Below are positions 1-8,667 of a stretch of DNA of 64,000 nucleotides, one piece after another. The DNA is from an uncultured Clostridia bacterium (lineage in GTDB: Bacteria > Bacillota > Clostridia > TANB77 > CAG-508), in the NCBI GenBank assembly GCA_934168305.1, contig CAKPNF010000001.1, forward strand, positions 124,001 to 188,000. Direction: 5' to 3'. Below the pieces are notes generated by a model. It was not told where the DNA came from. It did not search any database and was given only the letters and a program-made list of their open reading frames with translations. Numbering within the stretch: the first letter of the stretch is position 1; every line of letters starts with the position of its first letter. The position numbers and the translations under genes were made by a program.

Positions 1-1
1 T

Positions 2-1165
2 ACAGATAAAAAAAGCAAAGGCTATGGACTAATAAAAGATAAAACAATTTTAGCTGATAATATAGCAAGTATAGCATCAGTAGGATATGGTTTAGCAGCA
101 TTAGTTATCGGAGTAGAACATAATTGGATAAAATATAAAAAGGCTTATGATAGAGTAAACAGAACACTAGAAACCTTTATAAATAACGTAGAAGGAAAAA
201 ACGGGTTTTATTATCATTTTGTGAATATGCAAACAGGAAAAAGAGAATGGAATTGTGAAGTATCAATAATAGATACAGCAATTTTTATATGTGGTGCTAT
301 AACTGCAGGTGAATATTTCGGAAAAGAAGTAAAAAATAAAGCAAATATTTTATATAAAAGAATAAATTGGAAATGGTATAGAAACGAAACAAACAATTTA
401 TTTTATATGGGATATAAACCTGAAAAAGGATTTTGGGGACAATGGGATGGATATGCTGAACAATTAATGATGTATGTATTAGGAGTTAGTTCACCAACAT
501 ATCCAATAGATAAAAGTATGTATTATGAATTTAATAGAAAAAAGAAAGATTATAAAGATATAAAGGATATAATATATACATATTGTGGAACATTATTTAC
601 ATATCAATATTCACATGCATGGATTGATTTTAGAAATTTAACAGATATTAATGGAGTTAATTGGTTTGAAAATTCAATAAAAGCGACAAAAGCAAATAGA
701 GAATATTGTATAGATAATAAGAGCAAATTTAAAACTTATGGAGAAAATTCCTGGGGATTAACTGGTTGTCTTTCTCCTAAAGGGTATATAGGACCAGGAG
801 CTGAACCTTGTGATACTAATTTAGAAATAGAAAACGATGGAACAATATCTCCATGTGGTGCAATTGGTTCAATAGTGTTTACACCAAAGGAAAGCATACA
901 GTCCATGGAATATTATTATAATACATTTAGAAAATTGTGGGGAAAATACGGCTTTAAAGATGGCTTTAATTTAGAAGGGAAAAAAGGCTGGTTTGCAAAT
1001 GAATACATAGGAATTGATAAAGGAATAGGAATGTTAATGATAGAAAATTATTTAAATGAAACTATATGGAAATATTTTATGAAAAATGAGTATGTCATTA
1101 AAGGATTAGAAATGTTAGAATTTACTGATACTAAATCAGAAGATTTGAAATTTAACAAAATATAA
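2..1165 (+). CDS. Glycoamylase-like domain protein (5' truncated by window edge)
   Basis: The frame is open from base 2, so the start lies outside the window. The visible 387 residues match the glycoamylase-like family (PF10091, also found inside cyclic beta-1,2-glucan synthases): SKGYGLIKD near the edge, then NIASIASVGYGLAAL, FYMGYKPEKGFWGQWDGYAEQ, FTYQYSHAWIDFR, TYGENSWGLTGC, GTISPCGAIGS and YIGIDKGIGMLMIENY. The family acts on glucans with an alpha/alpha-toroid fold. The protein stops right after this domain, so no C-terminal GH94 part follows; whether a glycosyltransferase part precedes it cannot be seen. Family assignment is firm, substrate is not. Confidence 0.85.
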   Translation, partial: TDKKSKGYGLIKDKTILADNIASIASVGYGLAALVIGVEHNWIKYKKAYDRVNRTLETFINNVEGKNGFYYHFVNMQTGKREWNCEVSIIDTAIFICGAITAGEYFGKEVKNKANILYKRINWKWYRNETNNLFYMGYKPEKGFWGQWDGYAEQLMMYVLGVSSPTYPIDKSMYYEFNRKKKDYKDIKDIIYTYCGTLFTYQYSHAWIDFRNLTDINGVNWFENSIKATKANREYCIDNKSKFKTYGENSWGLTGCLSPKGYIGPGAEPCDTNLEIENDGTISPCGAIGSIVFTPKESIQSMEYYYNTFRKLWGKYGFKDGFNLEGKKGWFANEYIGIDKGIGMLMIENYLNETIWKYFMKNEYVIKGLEMLEFTDTKSEDLKFNKI

Positions 1166-1286
1166 TTTGGAAGAAATTACAATTGAAATAGTATATAAAA
1201 ATTGATATAATATATGTAGATGTGTAATATCACATAATAGTAGTAACAAATAACCAAAATGTTTTAACTAAAATGGAGGCATTAAG

Positions 1287-1529
1287 ATGAAAATTTGTAT
1301 TTTACGGAGAGATGGAGAAAATGTTCATAATGGAATGGTAGAAGTGATGTTTGCAATAACAGAGAAATATTTTGGAAAAAGAAAATTATTTTTAGATAAG
1401 AACGAAAAAGAATTCACACAGATGATTACTTTTTCAGTTTCTGATAATGAAGATTCGTCCAATATAGTTCGATTTATAATTGCAGTATCAGAAGTAAATC
1501 CATTATATGCTGTGAGGATTTTGAAGTAA
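1287..1529 (+). CDS. Small hypothetical protein (80 aa)
   Basis: Starts with ATG nine bases after an ATGGAGGC-type ribosome binding site. No domain recognised. The sequence is soluble with no signal peptide; it begins MKICILRRDG and has charged helices in the middle. A strong two-way terminator follows, shared with the convergent minus-strand gene. Confidence 0.6.
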   Translation: MKICILRRDGENVHNGMVEVMFAITEKYFGKRKLFLDKNEKEFTQMITFSVSDNEDSSNIVRFIIAVSEVNPLYAVRILK

Positions 1530-1536
1530 AAGCAAT

Positions 1537-1580
1537 GAAAAACTCTAACCTAGCAAATGCTTGATTAGAGTTTTTATTTT
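1537..1580. terminator. Bidirectional rho-independent terminator
   Basis: AAAACTCTAA pairs with TTAGAGTTTT across a 16-base loop, with A and T runs on either side. It lies between two convergent genes. Confidence 0.85.
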
Positions 1581-1973
1581 TTACTTTGAATGGAAAATGC
1601 TCTTTTCAATTTCTGCCATACACTCATTAGCAATACTTGCAACAGCTGACCATGAACCAACCTGTGTAGAAATAGGTTTTACCATACTGTGCAATTCTGA
1701 TATTGTTTTAAGTGCTTCATTCTTGGTAGAGCAGAAAGCTTCTAAAGTCTTTTTGAAGTGCCTTGCTGTTTCATCAGAAGAATCAACAGATTTAAACTGT
1801 TTTTCGACTTCTTGCTTAAATCCAGCCGGAGAGAATGTACCGTTATTCACAAACGATTTCAAATTTTCTAAAATATTAGATAATTTTGTGAATGGATAAT
1901 TACTCTGTTCGTTTGGATTTTGCATAGCATCTAACATCCGTTTTTGATAGTTTTCAAAAGTCTTATCGTTCAT
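1581..1973 (-). CDS. Hypothetical protein (130 aa)
   Basis: Minus-strand ORF with a clear AGGAGGAATT ribosome binding site just upstream of ATG. No family recognised. The protein is soluble and helix-rich, with Lys/Glu-rich heptad-like stretches and no signal peptide or membrane segment. Base composition is less AT-extreme than the neighbouring ECF region, which may point to a different origin (inference). Confidence 0.6.
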   Translation of the reverse strand: MNDKTFENYQKRMLDAMQNPNEQSNYPFTKLSNILENLKSFVNNGTFSPAGFKQEVEKQFKSVDSSDETARHFKKTLEAFCSTKNEALKTISELHSMVKPISTQVGSWSAVASIANECMAEIEKSIFHSK

Positions 1974-2248
1974 ATAGAATTCCTCCTAAAAATATTTATT
2001 TTTACATTGCTGATTTACTTTGAAGAAAAAAGGTTAAAACTACAAAAAACTAATTATAGTATAACACAAAATTATGTAAAATACAAATGTACTATTGAAA
2101 ATAACTGGATTTTCCTTTACTTTTACGTGAAATCATGATACACTATTTACATAATTTTAGCGATTTGCTAATCAAATTTTTTTAATCCTGTTTTACAGGT
2201 TGATATAGAGTCAGTTATTATAAAATGAATATTTTAAGGAGGAAAAAT

Positions 2249-3025
2249 ATGGAGAAAGTATTGATTTTGTTAGCGTTTGCCTTTTGCAGTCCGTGTGTTA
2301 TATTGATTGTAGTAGCATATATTGATGAAATTAATAATAAGCGTATTATGAAAAAAGCAAAGAAAAGCTATGACAAAAAACTAAACGATGCAATGAGATT
2401 TTATCTATTAGCTACTTCATTGAAATATAAAATAAGAAGCGGCTGGGATGAAACTCATTGGAACGTGAGTAAAGAACGGATTGAAAGCATAGCAGAACAT
2501 GTTTATGGTACATGCATATTAGCATTAAGCATTGATTCTGAATTTGAAACAAATTTAGACATTAATAAAGTTGTGAAAATGCTTGTTATCCATGAATTAG
2601 GAGAGGTTGTAATAGGAGATATTACACCATTTGATAATATTACTCCTGAAGAAAAGATGGAAAAAGAACATGAAGCTATCAAAGAAGTTCTTGGAGACTT
2701 AATCAAGAAAGATGAGTTTTATTCATTACTATTAGAATTTGATGACAAGAAAACAAAAGAAGCTGTTTTTGCACATCATTGTGACAAACTGGAAGCAGAT
2801 ATTCAAGCTAAAGTTTATCAGGATATGGGATGTCAACATTCTTTAGATGAGCAGAAGAATAATGTTGTTTTCAAAAGTCAGAGAGTTCAGCAAATGGTAA
2901 AAGATGGAGCTAAATCTGCATTCGATATTTGGTATGAATGGGATAAATCATTGTATTTTGATGATGAGATATTCGCCAATATTCTTGATTATGTGAAAGA
3001 GATTAATACTCAACAAGATTTTTAA
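2249..3025 (+). CDS. HD-domain hydrolase, YfbR/HDDC2-like
   Basis: I start at ATG 2249 because AAGGAGG lies seven bases upstream; an ATG at 2225 lacks a site. Residues 1-22 are a membrane segment (VLILLAFAFCSPCVILIVV). The HD part follows: SIAEHVYGTCILA, then VIHELGEVVIGDITPFD, and AHHCDKLEADIQAKVYQD late. YfbR/HDDC2 enzymes are 5'-deoxynucleotide phosphohydrolases; this copy has His-Glu where the family usually has His-Asp, a variant I believe occurs in Firmicutes members. The N-terminal anchor is unusual for the family. The next gene starts 35 bases downstream. Confidence 0.75.
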   Translation: MEKVLILLAFAFCSPCVILIVVAYIDEINNKRIMKKAKKSYDKKLNDAMRFYLLATSLKYKIRSGWDETHWNVSKERIESIAEHVYGTCILALSIDSEFETNLDINKVVKMLVIHELGEVVIGDITPFDNITPEEKMEKEHEAIKEVLGDLIKKDEFYSLLLEFDDKKTKEAVFAHHCDKLEADIQAKVYQDMGCQHSLDEQKNNVVFKSQRVQQMVKDGAKSAFDIWYEWDKSLYFDDEIFANILDYVKEINTQQDF

Positions 3026-3060
3026 TGTAACTCGTAAACAGATTTGTTAAGGAGGTATCA

Positions 3061-3639
3061 ATGTCTAAAAGAAAAAAGCAGTCAGCAAACTTAAATAAAC
3101 AATCTAAAGTAAAAAGAAAAATTATACAGCTAGAAGATTGTTCGAAAAATGATGAATGTGGTGTTTCAGTAGTAGATGATGTTAAAGTAATTGTTTTTTA
3201 TAATGGTCCAAATTACAAAGTGAAAATTTCAATTCCTAAACGGAGCATAACCAAGAAGATACTAAAAGTTCAAAACAGTAAGTTTGATTTATATATTCGA
3301 TTTGAAGATACTGATTATAGTAAATCAGGAGGACACCTTTATATAGAACTAAAGGGAAGATACAAATTGGATGATAGATTTAAAAAGCCAAATGAATGTA
3401 ATGAAGTAAAACTTGGAATTAGTGCTAAAAGATATCATGGTAATATTGTATTGCAACCAGATTTTTTTATTCCAGAGAATTGGTCTTCATCAGTTGATTC
3501 AAAGGAAGATGAAATTGCATTTAGACATTATAAGAGTGATATTAGGAAAATGGGAACAAATGCAAGTAATTATACTAATTATGAGAAAAGCAACGTTTAT
3601 CGACCATTTCAGGGTGGAGATTGTACAGGAGGAAAATAG
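3061..3639 (+). CDS. Hypothetical protein (192 aa)
   Basis: ATG seven bases after AAGGAGG, 35 bases behind the HD gene and one base before the next small gene, so probably one operon. The first 25 residues are very basic (MSKRKKQSANLNKQSKVKRK), suggesting nucleic-acid contact or a disordered tail. The middle looks beta-rich (VKVIVFYNGPNYKVKISI). No family recognised. Confidence 0.65.
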   Translation: MSKRKKQSANLNKQSKVKRKIIQLEDCSKNDECGVSVVDDVKVIVFYNGPNYKVKISIPKRSITKKILKVQNSKFDLYIRFEDTDYSKSGGHLYIELKGRYKLDDRFKKPNECNEVKLGISAKRYHGNIVLQPDFFIPENWSSSVDSKEDEIAFRHYKSDIRKMGTNASNYTNYEKSNVYRPFQGGDCTGGK

Positions 3640-3640
3640 T

Positions 3641-3796
3641 ATGGCATTTGAAGATTACAAGGATCTAGATTTAAAACCTGAAAAAGCAACACAGGAAGAA
3701 ATTGAACAACTTGAAAAGAAATATGGAGTATCAGAGTTTCATGATACAAGTTTAAGAGCAAAAGAATTTCTTCGTAGACAGGAAGAACAAAATTAA
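3641..3796 (+). CDS. Small acidic hypothetical protein (51 aa)
   Basis: ATG at 3641, eight bases after AGGAGGAAAA in the tail of the previous gene. The product, MAFEDYKDLDLKPEKATQEE onward, is highly charged and predicted helical. Tight coupling to the basic upstream protein suggests a partner, but no function can be assigned. Confidence 0.6.
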   Translation: MAFEDYKDLDLKPEKATQEEIEQLEKKYGVSEFHDTSLRAKEFLRRQEEQN

Positions 3797-3840
3797 AGAA
3801 AACTATTTAAGTTATATTAGATATTGAGTGAATGGAAGAA

Positions 3841-3877
3841 GGAGATTATCATGGCAATAATTTCCTCCTTTTTTTAT
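3841..3877 (+). terminator. Rho-independent terminator
   Basis: GGAGATTAT pairs with ATAATTTCC (one G-T), followed by a run of seven or more T. It ends the 2249-3796 operon. The rest of the 3797-4101 gap holds only AT-rich sequence with no ORF or other structure I can support. Confidence 0.8.
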
Positions 3878-4101
3878 TTTAAATTTTTTCTCAACTTTGT
3901 TTTTGATATCGCACTCTTTAAAATAAAGTATGAGGTCAAAAGATGAATAAAATATTAGAAAAATTTAAAAAATATTTTGCTATATTCATGTTTTATGCTA
4001 TAATGTTAAAAACAAGGAAGATAGTTAAGTACTAGAAGTCATAAAAGTCTTATATCATAGAAGTATTAAAATAAATAAAAATATATTAAAAGGATGTAGA
4101 T

Positions 4102-4428
4102 ATGAATAAAGAAGAAATAATAAAATATTGTTTGACATTAGAGGATACATATAAAGACTGTCCATTTCCAAATGATTTTGAATCAGTAACAATGAAACAT
4201 ATTAAAAATAACAAATGGTTTGTTCTAGTTATGAACGTTAATGATAAGTTATATATTAATGTAAAAACAAATCCAGATTATTCTGACATATTAAGAAATA
4301 CTTATGATTATATAATACCTGCTTATCACATGAACAAAGAACATTGGAATACGATTATTGTAGATGAAAAAGTGGACAAAACATTAGTAAAAGAATTGAT
4401 AGAACAAAGTTATCAACTAACAAAATAA
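4102..4428 (+). CDS. MmcQ/YjbR family protein
   Basis: 108 aa, the usual length for this small DNA-binding-like fold (PF04237). It begins with the typical MNKEEIIKYCLTL, has the FE-VTMKHIKNNKWFVLV core and a late HMNKEHWNTIIVDE motif, all characteristic. AAAAGGATG lies upstream of ATG. The biochemical role of the family is unknown. Monocistronic by position. Confidence 0.85.
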   Translation: MNKEEIIKYCLTLEDTYKDCPFPNDFESVTMKHIKNNKWFVLVMNVNDKLYINVKTNPDYSDILRNTYDYIIPAYHMNKEHWNTIIVDEKVDKTLVKELIEQSYQLTK

Positions 4429-4459
4429 AAGCAAATAATAAGCAAAATAGGAGATTACT

Positions 4460-4793
4460 ATGATAATAACGGAAATATTTCAGAAACAATCTAAATAATG
4501 TTATTAAAATTGAATTATGTGGGCAAGGATTGTGGGATTATGAAAGTTTGAATTTTTATTATAGTGATGGTAAAAGCAAATCTGTTAATTTATATACTAC
4601 TGAACAACATTATTACATAGAAGAATATTTATATAATAATACATCTAACTATGATTATATATTTAAAATTTCTATATTTATAAGTTTGGCAACAATTGCT
4701 TTTACTATATATGTTGGTATAAGAAAAAAAAACAATTTTAAAATTAGTAAATTATTAAAAAATAGTATTTTAGAAGGAAAATGTATTTTATGA
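4460..4793 (+). pseudogene. Decayed membrane protein gene
   Basis: A good start (GGAGATTACT then ATG at 4460) runs into TAA after 12 codons. A second frame then gives a coherent tail of about 95 residues, starting near NNVIKIELCGQGLWDYES and ending with one membrane segment (ISIFISLATIAFTIYVGI) and a basic cytoplasmic tail. I read this as one gene broken by a frameshift near 4500. Family not recognised. Confidence 0.5.
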
Positions 4794-5217
4794 AAAAAAG
4801 ATTATATTAACAATTTTATTTATAATTATAATGATATTTATTTGTTATTGGTTATATTCAAATACAGGATTAAAAAAATTTGAAAAAGAAATTTCCAGTT
4901 TTATATTACCAGAAGGAATTGAAAAAGTTACAATAAAAAGTGGAATAGGAGATTCGGGAGGTAATGGAGAATATTCAACATATCGTGTAGTTTTGGTTGT
5001 GAAGTCAAAAATGCCAATAGAGCAATTAAATCAGGAATTTGAAAAACAAAACTTAACATTTTCAAGCCATATTGAAAATAGTAGTACACCTATTTGTTAC
5101 ATTACTCATTGCGAAGATAGTATATTTAAATCAGAAAGAAATTTTATATTAGAATTTGATGAACTAAAAAAAGTAAAGGATTTTACTGATTATTATTTTA
5201 TTGAATTTATTAAATAA
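4790..5217 (+). pseudogene. Signal-anchored hypothetical protein, frameshifted in a poly-A run
   Basis: ATG at 4790 overlaps the end of the upstream fragment, but the run of seven A after it puts the start out of frame. With one more A the protein reads MKKK then IILTILFIIIMIFICYWLYS, a signal anchor, followed by about 120 soluble residues. The body (FILPEGIEKVTIKSGIGDSG) is intact. Either a contingency-type slippage tract or a sequencing error; no family recognised. Confidence 0.55.
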
Positions 5218-5328
5218 AATACAAATGTAGATTATAATTGTATGTTTGGTATCTTGCAAATGTTATTAAGGAATGATATATTAAAATTGGTTTATGAACA
5301 ATAATAAAGAAGGGAGATGTTTTTAATT

Positions 5329-5556
5329 ATGAATAAATCAAATAAAGTTTTTGAAGGAATAATAATTGTATTGATTATTGCTTTAATAATAATGTCTATT
5401 TTATACTTTGACATGAGAGCCAAAGCAAAGAAAAATTTAAATGACTTCTTGAATCAATGTGAAGTAACTTCTAATTTATATAAAGAATTAGATGAATTAA
5501 AAAATAATGATAATAATTTAGATGGTAATTTCTTATTTTCAGAAGAAGGAAAATAA
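5329..5556 (+). CDS. Small single-pass membrane protein (75 aa)
   Basis: Start chosen at ATG 5329, twelve bases after AAGGGAG; an ATG at 5317 abuts that site and is too close. One membrane segment (GIIIVLIIALIIMSILYF) is followed by a charged helical tail. No family recognised. A clean terminator follows 60 bases downstream. Confidence 0.55.
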   Translation: MNKSNKVFEGIIIVLIIALIIMSILYFDMRAKAKKNLNDFLNQCEVTSNLYKELDELKNNDNNLDGNFLFSEEGK

Positions 5557-5614
5557 TGATGAATAACAAATATAAATAAATTTTTATTTATTATATAAAT
5601 ATTTTTTTGATATT

Positions 5615-5638
5615 GAGCCTCAAAGGCTCTTTTTTTTA
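5615..5638 (+). terminator. Rho-independent terminator
   Basis: GAGCC-tcaaa-GGCTC followed by eight or more T. Confidence 0.9.
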
Positions 5639-5725
5639 TAAAATATTTAATTAAAAAATAATGTTACCTTTTTCAAAAAAATGGTAATATATAAATAGAT
5701 ATCTAAAAAGGAGCTCTAAAGCAAA

Positions 5726-6284
5726 ATGAAAAACAAAAAAATAAAAGAATATATTATTAATGGAAACATTGATATGGAAAAAATAATTAATGATTTTGCA
5801 CGGATATATATTTATAATAATAAAAAATAGTGGATATTTATTCAGCAATGAAGACATAGAAGAAATAGCATCAGATGTATTTCTTGTAATATGGAAAAAC
5901 AAAGAAAAACTAGACATTAACAAAGAAATTGCTCCATATATAGCAGGAATAACAAAAAAATTGATATTAAAAAGAAAAAATAATTTTAAAAATAATAATG
6001 AAAACATTGAAGAATATGAAAACTTTTTATATGAAAAAAATAATGATATACATATTAAAATAGAAGAAAACGAAAAAATAAATATATTAACTAACGAACT
6101 AACAAAAATGAAAGAAGAAGATAAAAATATTTTTACATATTATTATTACCAATCAAAATCAATAAAAGATATATCAAGTTTATTAAAAATATCACAAATT
6201 AAAGTTAAATCAAGACTATCAAGAATACGAAAAAGATTAAAAAATGAATTAGAAAAAAGGGGGTATGGTTATGAAAGAAGATAA
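5726..6284 (+). pseudogene. ECF-type RNA polymerase sigma factor, frameshifted
   Basis: AAGGAG precedes ATG 5726. The first 34 codons end at TAG 5828 while the next frame carries the rest: region 2 as DIEEIASDVFLVIWKNKEKL and region 4 as DISSLLKISQIKVKSRLSRI. One indel near 5780-5800 would restore a sigma factor of about 185 residues. Its end overlaps the next gene by 14 bases, the usual coupling of an ECF sigma factor to its membrane partner. Broken here unless the indel is an assembly error. Confidence 0.7.
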
Positions 6285-7428
6285 AATAATAGAAAATATT
6301 ATAAAAAAATCACAAATGAAAATAGCTGTATCTGAATTTGCAAAGGAGAGAAAAGAAATGCCTAAAATAAATAAAATTTCAAAATATGTTGCAACAGCAA
6401 TTATAACATTAGGAATTGGAACAGGAATCGTATATGCAACTGGAACTACTATTTATGATAAAATATGGAAACAACCAGAAACGTATAAAATATCTAATGA
6501 AATTACAGAAAAAGATAAGGAAAATGCAATTAGTGAAGAAGAGGCAAGAAAAAAAGCAGAAGAATATTTAAGAAAAATAGGATTAGAAGATGAAATAAAC
6601 GGACTAGGATTAATGAAAAGTTGGAGAGGAAATGATGTTATATGGGATATAGGGTTCACAAAAGGAACAATGCAGATGGATAGTAAAGGAAATTTTCAAA
6701 GTCTAAATATTCCATCATATAATTATAAAATTCCATATAATTACGGAATAACAAGAGAAGAAGCAAGAAAAACAGCAAAAGAATTATTATTAAAATATAA
6801 TCCTAACAATAATTCTGATGAATACGAATTAGTATCACTTCATAGAAATATGGAAAATGATAAGGCTTCATATATTTGGTATGCAGATTTTTATAAAAAA
6901 TATGGAGATTTATATAATCAGTACGAAAAAATATCAATTGGGTGGATACCAACAATTAATGGTCTATATAGTTTAAATATAGAAAACTCAAAATATGAAA
7001 ATAATGAACAAATTATTACAAAAGAGGAAGCAATAAAAATTGCAACAGAAAGAGATAAAAAAATTGAAACAAGACATAATATAGCAACTACCAAAGCACA
7101 AATTGGTATCGATAAAATGAATGCAGATGTTGTATATAGAGAAAAAGATATAGAAAATTACAATAAAGGAACAATTAATTATGAATGTGATGAAAATGGA
7201 ACATATAAAATAAAAGATAATGCAGAATTTTACAAAGTTGATAATCGTGTCAGAAAAGTTTGGGAAGTAAAGATTTTTTATGATTATTATAATGAATATT
7301 ATCAAGAAAGATATGTTTATTATGTTGATGCAACAACAGGAGAAATTATTGGTGGAAATAGCTGGAGTGGCTCAACTGAACAAGTAGCACAATTAATTGA
7401 AAGTCAATATAATCTTATAGAAAAATAA
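6271..7428 (+). CDS. Membrane-anchored PepSY-like partner of the sigma factor
   Basis: ATG 6271 has GGGGG seven bases upstream and overlaps the sigma gene. Residues 1-35 are cytoplasmic, one membrane segment follows (YVATAIITLGIGTGIVYA), then a large outside part with repeated PepSY/YcdB-like motifs: AISEEEARKKAEEYL, GITREEARKTAKELL, IITKEEAIKIATERD, and YYVDATTGEIIGG near the end. By position it is the likely anti-sigma or signal sensor, although no zinc anti-sigma motif is visible. Role is inferred from the overlap. Confidence 0.7.
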   Translation: MKEDKIIENIIKKSQMKIAVSEFAKERKEMPKINKISKYVATAIITLGIGTGIVYATGTTIYDKIWKQPETYKISNEITEKDKENAISEEEARKKAEEYLRKIGLEDEINGLGLMKSWRGNDVIWDIGFTKGTMQMDSKGNFQSLNIPSYNYKIPYNYGITREEARKTAKELLLKYNPNNNSDEYELVSLHRNMENDKASYIWYADFYKKYGDLYNQYEKISIGWIPTINGLYSLNIENSKYENNEQIITKEEAIKIATERDKKIETRHNIATTKAQIGIDKMNADVVYREKDIENYNKGTINYECDENGTYKIKDNAEFYKVDNRVRKVWEVKIFYDYYNEYYQERYVYYVDATTGEIIGGNSWSGSTEQVAQLIESQYNLIEK

Positions 7429-7429
7429 A

Positions 7430-7488
7430 AAGAAGTCCAGTATGAACTCTATTTTTTAGAGGTATAGTTCAGTTTGGACTTCTTTTTT
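7430..7488 (+). terminator. Long two-step terminator hairpin
   Basis: AAGAAGTCCA pairs with TGGACTTCTT, enclosing a second stem TGAACT/AGTTCA, followed by six T. Confidence 0.85.
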
Positions 7489-7681
7489 GATAATAGAGTA
7501 TGATACAATAAAAAATATTTATATAAAATTTAAAACTAAAAGATGTAAATTTATATTTAAAAGATTAGAGTTATTAGATAAAAAGTATAAATATGTTGTT
7601 TGAAAATATTTTTTGTGTTAGAATATAAAAAACAATCATACTACTTTGTGAGAAAATATTGTAATTGGAGGTAATGATATA

Positions 7682-7885
7682 ATGGAAAAATGGAAATGTC
7701 CAAAATGTGGAAATGAAGAATATGAAAAGGACCAATTTCAGGCAACTGGAGGAAATTTTGCGAAAATTTTTGATGTTCAAAATAAGAAGTTTATAACAAT
7801 TAGTTGTACCAAATGCGGATACACGGAATTATACAAAACAGGAACAAGTGCAGCAATGAACATATTTGATTTTCTAATGAACTAG
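7682..7885 (+). CDS. Zn-ribbon nucleic-acid-binding protein (DUF2082)
   Basis: 67 aa. Two CxxC knuckles, CPKCG near the start and CTKCGY in the middle, form a zinc ribbon; the sequence IFDVQNKKFITISCTKCGYT is typical of the DUF2082/COG3478 family. GGAGG lies ten bases upstream of ATG. Function in the family is unknown. The DUF218 gene follows 31 bases on, possibly co-transcribed. Confidence 0.85.
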   Translation: MEKWKCPKCGNEEYEKDQFQATGGNFAKIFDVQNKKFITISCTKCGYTELYKTGTSAAMNIFDFLMN

Positions 7886-7916
7886 GTACAAAATAAAAAA
7901 TATGGAGAAAAGATAT

Positions 7917-8573
7917 ATGAAAAAAATATTAAAATATGGAACAATTGCAATTATTATAATGGTAACAATTATTATAGGTATAAATTTATATGTGAAAATA
8001 TCTACTAATAAACAAATAGTGCAAGGAGCAGACTATACAAAATTATCAAACATAGATTGTATAATAGTTTTAGGCGCTGGAATATGGAATAATGAGCCTA
8101 GTCCTATGCTAGAAGATAGATTATTAGAAGGAATAAATTTATATAAAAATAATGTATCAAATAAAATAATAATGAGTGGAGACCATGGTAGAGCAGAATA
8201 TGATGAAGTAAATATAATGAAAAACTATGCTATTGAAAGAGGAGTTAAATCAGAAGATATTTTTATGGACCATGCAGGATTTTCAACTTATGAAAGTATT
8301 TATAGAGCAAAAGCAATTTTTAAAGCGAAAAGAATTGTTATAGTAACTCAAAAATATCATTTGTATAGAGCATTATATATTGCAAAACAACTAGATTTAG
8401 AAGCATATGGAGTTGGAGCAGATCCAAGACAATATGTAGGAGCAACATATAGAGAAATAAGAGAAATATTGGCAAGAGATAAAGATTTTATAAAATGTAT
8501 ATTTAAGCCAGAACCTACATACTTAGGAGAAACAATTCCTGTCAGTGGTAATGGGGATGTTACAAATGATTAA
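7917..8573 (+). CDS. DUF218/SanA-YdcF family membrane-anchored protein
   Basis: ATG 7917 is chosen for its GGAGAAAAG site; a start at 7902 is possible. A signal anchor (YGTIAIIIMVTIIIGINLYV) is followed by the DUF218 domain: DCIIVLGAGIWN, PSPMLEDRLLEGINLY, KIIMSGDHG, FSTYESIYRAK and IVTQKYHLYRALYIA. SanA-type members act at the envelope and have been tied to barrier function; the reaction is not settled. A terminator follows directly. Confidence 0.85.
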   Translation: MKKILKYGTIAIIIMVTIIIGINLYVKISTNKQIVQGADYTKLSNIDCIIVLGAGIWNNEPSPMLEDRLLEGINLYKNNVSNKIIMSGDHGRAEYDEVNIMKNYAIERGVKSEDIFMDHAGFSTYESIYRAKAIFKAKRIVIVTQKYHLYRALYIAKQLDLEAYGVGADPRQYVGATYREIREILARDKDFIKCIFKPEPTYLGETIPVSGNGDVTND

Positions 8574-8575
8574 AT

Positions 8576-8605
8576 AAGCAAGTGATTAATACCCACTTGC
8601 TTTTA
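8576..8605 (+). terminator. Rho-independent terminator
   Basis: AAGCAAGTG pairs with CACTTGCTT across nine bases, with a T-rich tail. Confidence 0.85.
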
Positions 8606-8667
8606 TGCTATTATATATGAAACTTTATTTAATGTTACTGTTATATATAAATGAAAGCAGGTAAAAA